From: Nocardia abscessus
GTDB lineage: Bacteria; Actinomycetota; Actinomycetes; Mycobacteriales; Mycobacteriaceae
NCBI RefSeq assembly: GCF_015477775.1
Contig: NZ_JADLQO010000002.1
Span: 372,001 to 436,000 of the forward strand
Direction: 5' to 3'
Length of the DNA: 64,000 nt
A program made the translations under genes and the position numbers. Positions 8,053 to 17,135 of this stretch are shown piece after piece. Numbering within the stretch: the stretch's first letter is position 1; the number at the start of each line of letters is the position of its first letter. The notes beneath the pieces were generated by a model. That model had not been told where the DNA came from. It did not search any database and saw only the letters and a program-made list of their open reading frames with translations.

Positions 8053-8409
8053 TCACTCCCGGGCGAGGGGATGTTCTTCGCCCCATTTCAGCATGGCGTA
8101 CAGGACCTCGACGAGGCTTTGCCCGTCTTCGGTGAGCTCGTAGACGACGCGGGGCGGCACTTCGGCGTACACGGTGCGGATGAGGATCTGCTGGTGCTCC
8201 AGGGCTCTGAGGCGGTCGGTGAGGGTCTTGGCGCTGGGAGCGCCGAGTGCCGTACGCAGATCGCCGAAACGTTTGGGCCCGGAGAGCAGTTCACGGACGA
8301 TCAGCGTCGTCCACTTCCCGTCCAGGACCTTCAGCGTGCGCTCGATGCCGCACCCTCGGGGTGCGGCCGCGTTCAGTCGTTCGAGCTGCTCGCCGCCGAT
8401 AGTTCCCAT
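8053..8409 (-). CDS. HxlR family transcriptional regulator
   Basis: A 118-residue winged helix-turn-helix regulator. It has the family layout: an N-terminal cysteine (in GCGIERTLKVL), the KWTTLIVRELLSGPKRF helix, recognition helix around SAKTLTDRL, the wing with YAEVPPRVVYELTEDG, and a C-terminal dimer helix. HxlR proteins usually sense aldehydes or quinones through the conserved Cys and control a divergent oxidoreductase. Here the ATG at 8409 abuts the first base of the truncated oxidoreductase frame at 8410, so the natural promoter and ribosome site are gone. The frame stays open upstream, so the true start could now lie inside the neighbouring remnant. Confidence 0.85.
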   Translation of the reverse strand: MGTIGGEQLERLNAAAPRGCGIERTLKVLDGKWTTLIVRELLSGPKRFGDLRTALGAPSAKTLTDRLRALEHQQILIRTVYAEVPPRVVYELTEDGQSLVEVLYAMLKWGEEHPLARE

Positions 8410-8973
8410 ATGCTCGTAGCGGCCGCACTGCCCAGGATCGCCGAAACCGCCGCGGTGATCGCTCCCGCGCGCACGTACCTGGAGAATCTCGCCACACCGT
8501 GGTCCGCTCCGCTGGTCGGCGCCGGGGAGGTCGCCTACCCGCTGCCGGGAAACCTTCCCGTTCCGTGGGTCGCGCTGGACGATCTCGGCGCCGCCGTGGC
8601 CGCCCTGATCACATCGACGGCTCCTCCCCCGCTGCAGATCGTGGCCGGCCCGCAGGCACTGACCGGGAACCAGGTCGCCGCCGAACTCACCGCCGCCCTC
8701 GGACACCCGGTGCGGTGGAATGCGATAACACCTGCCGCGTATCAGCGGATGCTGGCCCCCCATCTCGGGGCCGAGGCCGCCGAGGGCATCGCAGGGGTCT
8801 ACACACCACCGCCTCCGGGGACACCCTCGCCGCCGGAACCGGACCCGGCGCTGATCATGTCCGGCACCACCACCCTGCGCGAGTGGGCGGCACGCCAGGA
8901 CTGGCCGGCGCACTCCGCGCGATCGATGCCTTCGTCAACGCCGAGTCCCGCCCGCGGTAGTCGCCGAGGGTGA
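8410..8973 (+). pseudogene. NmrA-type NAD(P)-binding oxidoreductase, N-terminus deleted
   Basis: The frame encodes the C-terminal two thirds of an NmrA/atypical SDR protein. Visible are the ENLATPWSAPLVGAGEVAYP segment, VALDDLGAAVAALI and the GPQALTGNQVAAELTAALG segment. The N-terminal Rossmann fold with its GxxGxxG loop is missing: the reading starts directly at the HxlR start codon. Near the end a second disruption is likely, because a family-like ending (LRAIDAFVNAESRPR) appears in another frame, stopping at 8960. Both lesions indicate a pseudogene. The intact ancestor was presumably the target of the divergent HxlR regulator. Confidence 0.65.
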
Positions 8974-9140
8974 CGATCTGCGCACCCGCGATGGCCTCGG
9001 CCGCAATCGGAGTTCCTTCGAGCCGAGGCCGTTCGAACGGATCAGGAGATGTCCGCGCGGGTGGCCACGGCGGGGCGGGTGTCGGTGGGTGGGGATACGC
9101 TGTGCCGCACAGTGCCCGAGCCGAGTCAGGGGGTTGTCGC

Positions 9141-10370
9141 GTGACGATCAGTGCGGAGGTCGCGCAGGGAGCGGCGCCGGATGACGACGATCCCGAATCG
9201 CTCGATCTGCGCGACGACATCTCGTTCGAGCTCGAAGAGGTCAACGAGGTGCTCGGCGAGTTGATCGCGCTGCGCGCCGACCAGAAGGCCAAGGACGGCG
9301 ACCTGCTGACGGCTCGGCTCGGGGTCGGTGGGGAGAAGCCCGAAACGCTGGCGCGGATCGGCGCGCGCTATGACCTCTCCCGCGACCGGGTGCGGCAGCT
9401 GCACACCAAAGCGGTTGGGCAGATGATCCGCATGGCGCAGCTGTCCGGCCATCGCGCCGCAGCGGTACTGGCCGCGCGTTATCCGCTCGACGCCAGGGAC
9501 CGCCAGCTGGTGCGCGCGCTGCTGGTGGAGACCTACGCGACCGACACCGACATCGCCGCGACCGAGCTGTCGTACCTGAAGCTGCGGCTGGCCGGGCACC
9601 CGGCCGACGACGCGAAACGGATCGCCGGGTTCGTCACCCAGCGCATCGCCGCCTGGCAGAAGAAGACCAACCGGCGGCTGGCGAAGCTGCACGACGCCGA
9701 GCCGCGTGCGGCGAGTCAGCTGAATCCCTGGTTGGGTCAGGTCGATTGGCCCGGTACCGGCGCCGCGGCCGCGCTGCCCACTTCCTCCGCGCGCACAGTG
9801 GACAGCGACGACGACGGCCGCGGTCGCTTCTACCTGGACAAGGTCGGTCGCGACGTGCCGTTCGACTCCGGGTTGGAGGCCAGACTGCTCTGGATCCTCA
9901 ACGCCAGCGACCTGGTCGAGAGCTTTCAGGAGCACCCCGCGGCGGTCACCTACGATCTCGACGGTGCGCGGCGGCTGCACTATCCGAGCATCGTCGCCCG
10001 GCTCGCCGACGGCCGCACGGTGCTGATCGACGTCGCGCCGCTCGGCCACGTCGGCTTCCACGTCAACCGGGTGAAAGCGGCCGCGGGCCGAGCGCACGCG
10101 CACGCCAACGGCTGGGGGTGGCTGGTCTGGACCGGCAGCCGCATCGGCGTCCCGGATCTGCGGGCGCGCCCGGTCGACCCCACGAGCGAGCAGACGCTGC
10201 GCGACCTCCTCGCGCGCGGCCCGGTGCACTGGGCCGCGCTCCGCGAGGTGCGCGCGAGGACCGGCCTGGAACTACTGGACTTCCTCGCACTGGTGTTGCG
10301 CCACGAATGGCGATGGGACCGAGCGCCCTTCCGGCTCAGCGCACCACCATCGCCGCCGCCAGGAACGTGA
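9141..10370 (+). CDS. Helix-turn-helix protein with a degenerate TnsA-like nuclease domain
   Basis: A 409-residue protein. The first 25 residues are acidic; residues about 65-95 (LARIGARYDLSRDRVRQLH) resemble the sigma-70 region 4 helix-turn-helix. Residues 225-330 look like a TnsA-type PD-(D/E)xK fold: Glu246 in SGLEARLL, then YPSIV at 281-285 where the catalytic Asp is expected, then IDVAP at 296-300 where ExK is expected. Two catalytic positions are therefore lost, so DNA binding without cleavage is more likely than nuclease activity. GTG at 9141 follows CAGGGGG. Its 3' end overlaps the neighbouring CoiA-like gene by 35 bases tail to tail. Family-level identity is inference from motifs; the role is unknown. 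Confidence 0.72.
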   Translation: MTISAEVAQGAAPDDDDPESLDLRDDISFELEEVNEVLGELIALRADQKAKDGDLLTARLGVGGEKPETLARIGARYDLSRDRVRQLHTKAVGQMIRMAQLSGHRAAAVLAARYPLDARDRQLVRALLVETYATDTDIAATELSYLKLRLAGHPADDAKRIAGFVTQRIAAWQKKTNRRLAKLHDAEPRAASQLNPWLGQVDWPGTGAAAALPTSSARTVDSDDDGRGRFYLDKVGRDVPFDSGLEARLLWILNASDLVESFQEHPAAVTYDLDGARRLHYPSIVARLADGRTVLIDVAPLGHVGFHVNRVKAAAGRAHAHANGWGWLVWTGSRIGVPDLRARPVDPTSEQTLRDLLARGPVHWAALREVRARTGLELLDFLALVLRHEWRWDRAPFRLSAPPSPPPGT

Positions 10371-11280
10371 CGATCAACAACATCGCGCAGATGGTGATCA
10401 GCTGCCAGCGGCCGATGGTCACCTCGAGATTGGCGATCGTGTTGCGCAAGGCCTTGTCCAGCCGATCATGATCGGCGATCGTGCGCTGAGCGGCGGCGAG
10501 GGCATCGGCCTTCTCCTGCGCGGCCAGCTCCGCGCGTTCCAGTCGCGTGGTGAGCTTCAGCAGGTGTTTCTGCTTGTCCCGCAACGACTTCCGGGTCACC
10601 GCCAGCGCCGTGCGCTGGTTGACCAGTTCCTGACGCTGCCGGGCGATGACCGTGGCCTGCGTCTTCGTGTGATACTCCCAATCGGTCACGGTGGCCCAGC
10701 CTCCTGTCCTCTCATCCCGATAGCCCCAGACGTACTCGCCGCGCACCCAGCCCGCGATGAACTCGCGTACTTCGACCGGCTCGCGCCGCGGCGCCGCCAT
10801 CGCGTGGGCGGTGTCCAGCACGCCGGTCACCGCGCGGTAGTCACAGGCGGCGGGCGCGAAGTCCGCGATGCCCAGCGCGTGCAGGTACGGCACCCAGTAA
10901 CCGGGTGGGCACAACCACAGGACGTCCGTGCAGCCGGCGGCGCGCAGCCGCTCGGTGTGCTCCTGGGCCAGCCCGCGCTCCAGCGGGCCGCTGCGCACCT
11001 CGATCGCGTACACCCGGTCACCCTTGCGCCAGTACACGTCCACGGGCAGTGTGCCGATGCGCCGATCCACTTCGGCCTCGTCGGCGCCGTAGGCGAGCAA
11101 CCTGCCACACAACCAATACTTCAGCCGCCGCGTATCCCACTGCGCGGCGGAACACTCCGGGCACCCGCAGGCGTATCCGGTTTTCGAACCACGGGTGCGG
11201 CCGGAAGCCTCCCCGATACCCAGCTCGGCGAGCATCGCTCGGCGCCCGCAGGCGATTTCCGCCCGCTGCTTCGTTCTCAC
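10336..11280 (-). CDS. CoiA-like protein with coiled coil and C-terminal membrane anchor
   Basis: A 314-residue protein of unknown role. Cys38, Cys40 and Cys43 form a CxCxxC knuckle. Residues 78-98 (LPVDVYWRKGDRVYAIEVRSG) match the core of the CoiA/competence PD-(D/E)xK fold with Asp81 and Glu94, but Arg96 replaces the usual Lys. Residues 110-130 continue as a Rossmann-like strand ending in LWLCPPGYWV. Residues 215-275 are a long coiled coil and 292-311 a single transmembrane helix with five residues after it, so it is tail-anchored with the nuclease-like part in the cytoplasm. GTG at 11280 has GGGGAG upstream. The pairing with the convergent TnsA-like gene is notable. Confidence 0.7.
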   Translation of the reverse strand: MRTKQRAEIACGRRAMLAELGIGEASGRTRGSKTGYACGCPECSAAQWDTRRLKYWLCGRLLAYGADEAEVDRRIGTLPVDVYWRKGDRVYAIEVRSGPLERGLAQEHTERLRAAGCTDVLWLCPPGYWVPYLHALGIADFAPAACDYRAVTGVLDTAHAMAAPRREPVEVREFIAGWVRGEYVWGYRDERTGGWATVTDWEYHTKTQATVIARQRQELVNQRTALAVTRKSLRDKQKHLLKLTTRLERAELAAQEKADALAAAQRTIADHDRLDKALRNTIANLEVTIGRWQLITICAMLLIVTFLAAAMVVR

Positions 11281-11875
11281 GCGACCACTCCCCTGCACAA
11301 AACCACCGCAGGCCCGGCGACCTACGCCATAGATCAAGAGTGCGTCAGACTCGGCTACCTCGCCAGCCCGGTTCACCCCGCGCTCGGGTGTGCCACGCGC
11401 GAGGCCGATCACCGAGGTCGGCGTCGTTCTCTGCGGCACAAGGACTTTCATCATGCCACGGCGCGGCACAGGGCAGTTCGGGATCAGTGAATTGACAGTT
11501 GCCGCCATCCCGCGACGCGCCCGGCCGCGGCATCCCGACGGTTCGCTGCCCACCGCCCGCGCCGGCGGCGGCAACACCCGCGCTGCGGCAGCGGCTTCCT
11601 CGGCACGGCGCGCGTCGGCGATTCGAGCGCGGACTCGCGGACGACGCGGTTCGGCCGGATAATGACCGATCAGATGCGTCGGCGTGTTTTCCGGACAAAC
11701 CGGGTCGCCGCGTAATCCGCCTGCGTGGGGGTATTTCCGGGGGCCTAGGCTGCTTCGATCAGGTCAAGGATCGGTGCGGCGCCGCCGATTCTTCGCGAGC
11801 CGCGGATGTCCAACTGGGCGGATAGAATCGTCCGGCCGAGTGCGAGCTGGGCCGATACGGGGAAGTGGGTACTGC
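11281..11875. other. Long intergenic region
   Basis: 595 bases between the divergently transcribed CoiA-like and coiled-coil genes. Short open frames exist on both strands, but they are arginine/alanine-rich shadows without ribosome sites. Both flanking promoters must lie here; no clear pair of hexamers stands out. Confidence 0.5.
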
Positions 11876-12940
11876 ATGGAGCACGGTCAGCAGACCGGCG
11901 AGTCGATCGGCGCGATGTTGTCTGGTATCGCGTCAGCTCTCCGAGAGGTCAGCGAGAAGCTGGACGCAGTAGCGGCCCGTATCGATGGCGCGCAGGCCAC
12001 CCAGGCCGTGGGGAGCGAACCGACGGTCGAGGGGCGGTTGGCCAAGCTGGAGGCGTGGGCTTTCCGTGCCGGACAGGATATTTCGGGTCTCGATACCCGG
12101 GTGGAGCGCTTGGAGTCCGGCGCCGGCCCGGCGCCGGAGGACCGGCAGCCGACCGCGGAACGTCCGGCCGCCCCGCTGCCCCGGGCCGCCGGGCGGTCGA
12201 ACGCGCACCGGCAGGAGCGCGGCGCCACCGAGCCCGTGGCGGGCAAGAGCGATTCCCGCGAGCCGGCGGGTGCCCGCAACGGCGCACGACCGCAGAGCAC
12301 CCCTCGGGAGCCGGTGCACGCGGCGCCCGAAACGAATTCCGTAGCACAGACCGGCTTCACCCCGCCACGCGAGCCCGCGCTGGAGCCGAAGGTCACCTCT
12401 GGACAGAGCTTCACCGCGCCCCGTGACTCCGCGTCCAACTTCACCGCGCCTCCGTCGCGTGAGCCCGTCCAGACCTTCACCGCCCCGACGCCGCGGGAAC
12501 CCGTGTCGCCCTTCACCTCTCCGCCGTCACGTGATCCGAGCCCCGGGCACGAGACGTTCGCGGCGGCACGCGAACCCGCCCCCGCGCCCGCCTCGTACTC
12601 CCCCAGCGAAAACGCCGCGTACGAAAGCATCGTCGCGTCCGCCACCAGCGTGAATCACAGCAGCTCGACGAACGGGGCGGCACCGGACGCACCCGGCACG
12701 GGGCTCACCGGAGCCCACCGCGCCAGCGAGGAAGACCGCACGCCGGTCGACAACACGCACGTGGACAAACTGCAGGCCATGCTCGACGAGCTCAAACGCA
12801 CGGCGGCGGCCCCGCTGGGCCGCTCCGACCTCTTCGAGTCGCCGGGCGACTCGGCTTCCAACGGTTATCAGTCCGGGCGCACCGAGGCGCAGCGCAGGCC
12901 GACCGACTATCGGCTATCGAGCCCGCCGCCGGTGTCCTGA
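11876..12940 (+). CDS. Hypothetical coiled-coil and proline-rich protein
   Basis: A 354-residue protein without a recognised domain. Residues 10-82 have heptad character (ASALREVSEKLDAVAARID, then GRLAKLEAW, ending TRVERLE) and should form one or two coiled-coil helices. Residues 85-300 are disordered, rich in Pro, Ala, Glu and Arg, with a repeated (S/P)REP(A/V) motif about ten times. Near the C-terminus a short helix (VDKLQAMLDELKRT) returns. There is no signal peptide or membrane segment, so it is probably a cytoplasmic scaffold or partner-binding protein. The ATG at 11876 is the natural start of the helical region. The last 34 bases overlap the convergent LysR gene. Confidence 0.62.
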   Translation: MEHGQQTGESIGAMLSGIASALREVSEKLDAVAARIDGAQATQAVGSEPTVEGRLAKLEAWAFRAGQDISGLDTRVERLESGAGPAPEDRQPTAERPAAPLPRAAGRSNAHRQERGATEPVAGKSDSREPAGARNGARPQSTPREPVHAAPETNSVAQTGFTPPREPALEPKVTSGQSFTAPRDSASNFTAPPSREPVQTFTAPTPREPVSPFTSPPSRDPSPGHETFAAAREPAPAPASYSPSENAAYESIVASATSVNHSSSTNGAAPDAPGTGLTGAHRASEEDRTPVDNTHVDKLQAMLDELKRTAAAPLGRSDLFESPGDSASNGYQSGRTEAQRRPTDYRLSSPPPVS

Positions 12941-13875
12941 ACGACTTTGACGCGCCGCCGTTTCGGCGCAGCCGCCGCAGCCGAACGCAGCAGGATCTCC
13001 TGAACGAGATCGCGCAGCCAGCGATGCCCTCCGTCGGCGGTGTTGCGCGGATGCCACGCCATACCGATGGCGACTTCGGGCAGTGGCAGCGGTATTTCGA
13101 AGGCGCTCAATCCGATCGCGGGCAGGGTCGCGGCGCTCAGCATGGCGGGTGCGGGGCAGACCAGGTCGCTGCCGCGCACCGCGAACAGCGCGCTGGTCAG
13201 GGTGGGCACGGTGGCCACCACCCGCCGGGTGCGGCCGTGCAGCGCGAGCCGGTCGTCGATCGGGCCGTGTGACCGGCCGTTGCGCGAGATGCTCAGATGC
13301 GGCGTCGCGGCGTACGCGGCGACGGTGACGCGATCGGTGACCAGAGGATGGTCGGCGGCGGCCACGCCGATCACGCGGTCGGTGAGCACTCTGCGCACGG
13401 TGGTCTCCGGGTCGGTGTGGTCGATCACACCCACCTCGAGGTCCACGCGTCCGTCGCGCAGTGCGGCGGTGCCCTCCAGGGTGTCGGGCAGAAAGCGCAG
13501 CGTCACGCCCGGCGCCTGCGCCCGCACCGCGGACAGCAGGGGCCCGGCCAGTTCGGTGAGCACCATGTCGCCGGCCTGCACCGCGAACGTCCGGCGCAGC
13601 GCCGCCGGGTCGAGCTCGTTGCGGGGCGTCAGCAGCGCGCGTCCCTGTTCGACCAGCGTGCTGACTTCGTAGCGCAATTCCAGCGCCCGTGGCGTCGGCA
13701 CCAGGTTGCGCCCCGCGCGCACCAGCAATGGGTCGCCGAGCACGCTGCGCAGCTTGGCGAGCGTCCGGCTCATCGCGGGCGGAGAGGTGTGTAGGCGCTG
13801 CGCGGCCAGCGTGACGCTGTTGGTGTCCAGCAGTGCGTCCAGGGCCACGAGGAGATTCATGTCCAGCGCTTCCAC
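12907..13875 (-). CDS. LysR family transcriptional regulator
   Basis: A 322-residue regulator. Residues 6-65 are the winged helix-turn-helix (NLLVALDALLDTNSVTLAAQ, then SRTLAKLR), and from about 90 follows the periplasmic-binding-protein-like effector domain. The order and length (about 300-320) fit NodD/PcpR-like LysR regulators of aromatic catabolism. A GTG start at 13875 has AAGG just upstream; an ATG at 13860 is an alternative that loses five residues. The basic C-terminus (KRRRVKVV) overlaps the end of the convergent neighbour. The target is not clear: the upstream 409 bases contain no divergent gene. Confidence 0.9.
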   Translation of the reverse strand: MEALDMNLLVALDALLDTNSVTLAAQRLHTSPPAMSRTLAKLRSVLGDPLLVRAGRNLVPTPRALELRYEVSTLVEQGRALLTPRNELDPAALRRTFAVQAGDMVLTELAGPLLSAVRAQAPGVTLRFLPDTLEGTAALRDGRVDLEVGVIDHTDPETTVRRVLTDRVIGVAAADHPLVTDRVTVAAYAATPHLSISRNGRSHGPIDDRLALHGRTRRVVATVPTLTSALFAVRGSDLVCPAPAMLSAATLPAIGLSAFEIPLPLPEVAIGMAWHPRNTADGGHRWLRDLVQEILLRSAAAAAPKRRRVKVVQDTGGGLDSR

Positions 13876-14284
13876 CCTTGGATTATCGCCAACGTAACCA
13901 GCGAGTCCCGGTATTGCGCGGGCGACAACCCGGGGCGAGTCCCATCGCAGCGGGAACGCCCGAGAGGCGTGGCAGGATGTGCACGACTGAGCGCGATATC
14001 GCGTCGAGTCACGTAGCGCCCCGAGCGTCCGTCAGCCCCTCGACCTCCGCATATGCGCTGAACCGGGTGGTCACGGCCCCGCGTGACATCCCCGAGGGAC
14101 AACGGTGGAGACGGCAGCGGCGTCGGACCGCGCCGTGCCTCTGCCGCCTACGGCACTGCTTCCCCGGATCGACTGGCGACACAGGCTGGATTCGGCAGTC
14201 GATGCAAGTGTGCACAGCACCGCACGGAATCACCGCTCGAGCCGGAGCCGACCCTATGCCGCCGGACGAGGGGCCCGCATCGCC
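13876..14284. other. Intergenic region between LysR and the monooxygenase
   Basis: About 409 bases without a supported gene. It holds the LysR promoter side (AT-richer near 13878-13890) and the 3' flank of the flavin monooxygenase. Confidence 0.5.
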
Positions 14285-15844
14285 CTAGTGGCTGACCCGC
14301 CCGCTGTCGCCCTCGTACGGAAGCAGTTCCGCCTCGATCGGGGCGGTCGGCGGCGCCACCGGCCCGGCACCGGGCTTGCGCCGGGTGGCCAGTCCTCGGT
14401 AGGACTCCGGCTTCACCCGCCGGAAGACCTGCGCCGCACGGGTGCGCAGGGGCAGCCGGAACTTCAGGTCGGCGAGCATCTCGTCGATGTTCTGGATGGA
14501 GAAGGGCGTGACGGCGGTGCCGCGCGCGTGGCGACCGTGCGTGCGTTCCTCCATCCAGCGCAGACGGGCGTCGATCTGCTCGGCGAGTTGCTCGGCGGGC
14601 GGCAGGTCGATCCTGCCGTTGAGCAGCGCGGCGGTCCAGTGCGCGGCGACTTCGGCGTTCAGCGTGCTGATCACCGACGAGTTGTAGCCTGCGAAGGTCA
14701 GGTTCGGGACCTCCAGCGGCAGGATATGGCGGTGCAGGCGGAAGTTGCCGTGCTCGTCGGTCAACCTGCGCTGGACGTACGGCGTGAGGAAGGGCACCCG
14801 CTGCTGGAAGCCGGTAGCGCATATCACGACGTCGGCCTGCAGTACCTGCCCGCTGGACAGCCGGACCCCAGGCGCGGCCTTGGGCCCGCCGCCCATCTCG
14901 GTGATGGTCGTGTCCCGGTGCACCGTGATGCGCCCGTTGGCCACCTGCTCGTAGAAGCCCTCGGTGGTGAGGCTGACGGTGCTCTCGGCGATCTCCTCGA
15001 ACCGTCCACCGGGCACCAGACCGAGTTCACGCAGGTGGGAGTGCTTGGTGGCGAGTTCCTGGATCAGATCGAAGTTGCTGATCCGCACCGATTCGCCCGG
15101 GCCGTCCAGGAAGCGATCCATCCAGCGCGGCCGTAGGTAGTGGAAGTGCGCCTCGCCGAAACGGGTCAGCATCAGCCGCTCGTAGTCGATCACCCGCGCC
15201 AGCTTGCGCGGCATCTTCCAGAACAGTCGCCGGGCCACCACCGAGGTGGACGCCGCGACCTCGCTCACCGCGGTGGCGATATCGCAGGCCGACTTGCCGT
15301 AACCCACCACGACGACGGACTTGCCGCGCACCGATTCCAGATCGGTGAACTCCGAGGAGTGGCACAGCCGCCCGCCGGCCGCGCGGAACCAGTCGGCGCC
15401 GCGGTAGTCCGGCATCGCCGGGTCGCTGAACACACCGTTGGCGATCACCAGGTGATCGCACGAGGCCCGGTGAACTCCACTTTCGTCGCGAATTTCCAGC
15501 AACCAGCCACTGTCGACCGGATCGGCGGCGACCACCTCGGTGCGCAACCGCAGATGCTCGGTCAGCCCGAAGTGCTCGGCGTAGGCGGCCAAGTAGGCCT
15601 GCATGTGCTGTCCGTCGAGCACGCGCGGGTAGTCCGCAGGCATCGGGAAGTCGGAGAAGTGATACGTGTCCTTGGAGTTCTGTGCTTGCAGGCCCGGATA
15701 TCGCCGGGTCACACTCCACACGCCACCGACATCGGGTGTGCGGTCGAACACCTCGACCGGAAAACCCGCCTGTTTCAGCACTTTCGCGCAGGCGAGACCT
15801 GCGATACCCGCACCGACGATCCCGATGCGGCTTCCGCTTGTCAT
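14285..15844 (-). CDS. Flavin-containing monooxygenase
   Basis: A 519-residue FAD/NADPH monooxygenase. GAGIAG (11-16) is the FAD-binding Rossmann loop, GYGKSA (181-186) the NADPH loop, ICATGF the conserved ATG motif before the C-terminal part, and FAGYNSS follows. Substrates of the family are N-, S- or carbonyl compounds; none can be assigned. The ATG at 15844 follows a GGAG-containing stretch, and TAATCT lies seven bases before it. It sits 58 bases downstream of a P450 gene on the same strand, so an oxidative pair acting on one metabolite is a reasonable inference. Confidence 0.9.
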   Translation of the reverse strand: MTSGSRIGIVGAGIAGLACAKVLKQAGFPVEVFDRTPDVGGVWSVTRRYPGLQAQNSKDTYHFSDFPMPADYPRVLDGQHMQAYLAAYAEHFGLTEHLRLRTEVVAADPVDSGWLLEIRDESGVHRASCDHLVIANGVFSDPAMPDYRGADWFRAAGGRLCHSSEFTDLESVRGKSVVVVGYGKSACDIATAVSEVAASTSVVARRLFWKMPRKLARVIDYERLMLTRFGEAHFHYLRPRWMDRFLDGPGESVRISNFDLIQELATKHSHLRELGLVPGGRFEEIAESTVSLTTEGFYEQVANGRITVHRDTTITEMGGGPKAAPGVRLSSGQVLQADVVICATGFQQRVPFLTPYVQRRLTDEHGNFRLHRHILPLEVPNLTFAGYNSSVISTLNAEVAAHWTAALLNGRIDLPPAEQLAEQIDARLRWMEERTHGRHARGTAVTPFSIQNIDEMLADLKFRLPLRTRAAQVFRRVKPESYRGLATRRKPGAGPVAPPTAPIEAELLPYEGDSGRVSH

Positions 15845-15902
15845 GCGCAGGAGATTACGTCGCCAGCGGCGCGCAGCAAAGTCGGTCGACCGAATCCGCT
15901 CG

Positions 15903-17135
15903 TCAGCGCACCGCGGGCGCACGCACCGCAACGACGGGAAGCTCGTGCAGACCGCGGATCAGGATGCTCTCGCGCCACCGCAGGTCCACGTCGTCGACGG
16001 CGGGCCGCAGCAGCGGATAGCGCCGCACCAGCCTGGTCAGTGCCACCCGGGCCTCGAGCCGGGCCAGCCCGGCGCCGAGGCAGTAGTGGATACCGTGGCC
16101 GAACGCCAGGTGGCCGTTCGCGCCGCGGTCCGGATCGAACGCCGCGGGCGCCGCGAACTGCCGTTCGTCGCGATTGGCCGACGCGACCGAGACCAGGACC
16201 AGCTCCCCCGCCGGGATGACGCTGCCACCCAGTGGGACCGGCGCGGTGGTGTAACGCAGGGTCACCGTATTGACCGGCCCGTTGTAGCGCAGCATCTCCT
16301 CCACCAGCGGTGTGACGCTCGTGGGGTCGTCGCGCAGAGCCCGGTAGCGGGCCGGATCGGCCAGCAGTTCGAGCACGGTGTTGCCGATCAGGTTCACCGT
16401 GGTCTCATGGCCCGCGATCAGGATCAGGAACACCATCGAGATCAGTTCGTCGTGGCTGAGGCGGTCGCCCTCCTCGGTGGCGAGCAGCAGCTGCGAGATC
16501 AGATCCTCGCCCGGCCCTTCCTGCCGTCGCCGGGCGACCAGTCCGTCGAAGTAGCCGACGATGGCGTCGGTGGCGGTGCGCATGGTCTCCGGTGTGGACA
16601 TGGCGGTGTCCACGACGGCTGCCGACCATTCCCGGAATCGCGCGCGGTCCTCGACCGGCACGCCGAGCAGTTCGCAGATCACCGTGATCGGCAGCGGGAA
16701 CGCGTACTCCGCGAGCAGGTCCACCGGCCCGGCGCCCGCCGTGCGGTCGAGCGCGTCGAGCAGGTCGTCCGCGATCGCCACGACCCGTGGTGCCAGCGCC
16801 TCCATGCGGGCGGGCGCGAACGCCGGGGTGACGAGTTTGCGCAGCCGCGAGTGCTGCGGCGGGTCGGCGTTGAGCAGATGGTGGCTCAGGCGCTGGTTGG
16901 CCGACGCGACGCCGCTGTTGCCCGCGGCCGCCTGCCGCGCATGAGCGCCCGCCGGGGTGTGCGGGTCCTTGCGGACGTCCGGGTGACGCAGCACCTCCTT
17001 GGCGGCGTCGTAGTCCACCACCAGCCAGGCTCGAACGCCGGTGCGCAATTGGATCCGGTGCACCGGCCCCTCCGCGCGCAACTGCCGGTAGAAGGCGTAC
17101 GGCGTGCGAAAGAAATCCGCTGGCAACTCTCTCAT
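15903..17135 (-). CDS. Cytochrome P450 (CYP107-like)
   Basis: A 410-residue soluble P450. The I-helix oxygen-activation motif is AGHETT (241-246), the K-helix ExxR is Glu280-Arg283, and the heme loop is FGHGIHYCLG with Cys352 as the iron ligand. Length and the LPADFFRTPYAFYRQLR opening are typical of bacterial class I P450s, which need a separate ferredoxin and reductase; neither is encoded nearby. I chose the ATG at 17135 with GGGAG upstream; an in-frame GTG at 17195 would add 20 residues that look unstructured. Divergent from the MFS transporter and upstream of the flavin monooxygenase. Confidence 0.93.
   Translation of the reverse strand: MRELPADFFRTPYAFYRQLRAEGPVHRIQLRTGVRAWLVVDYDAAKEVLRHPDVRKDPHTPAGAHARQAAAGNSGVASANQRLSHHLLNADPPQHSRLRKLVTPAFAPARMEALAPRVVAIADDLLDALDRTAGAGPVDLLAEYAFPLPITVICELLGVPVEDRARFREWSAAVVDTAMSTPETMRTATDAIVGYFDGLVARRRQEGPGEDLISQLLLATEEGDRLSHDELISMVFLILIAGHETTVNLIGNTVLELLADPARYRALRDDPTSVTPLVEEMLRYNGPVNTVTLRYTTAPVPLGGSVIPAGELVLVSVASANRDERQFAAPAAFDPDRGANGHLAFGHGIHYCLGAGLARLEARVALTRLVRRYPLLRPAVDDVDLRWRESILIRGLHELPVVAVRAPAVR

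Noticed and set aside
11390..11662. 90-codon plus-strand open frame in the 11.3-11.9 kb gap.
   Set aside because: Arg/Ala-rich, no ribosome site, and no similarity pattern to a known family.
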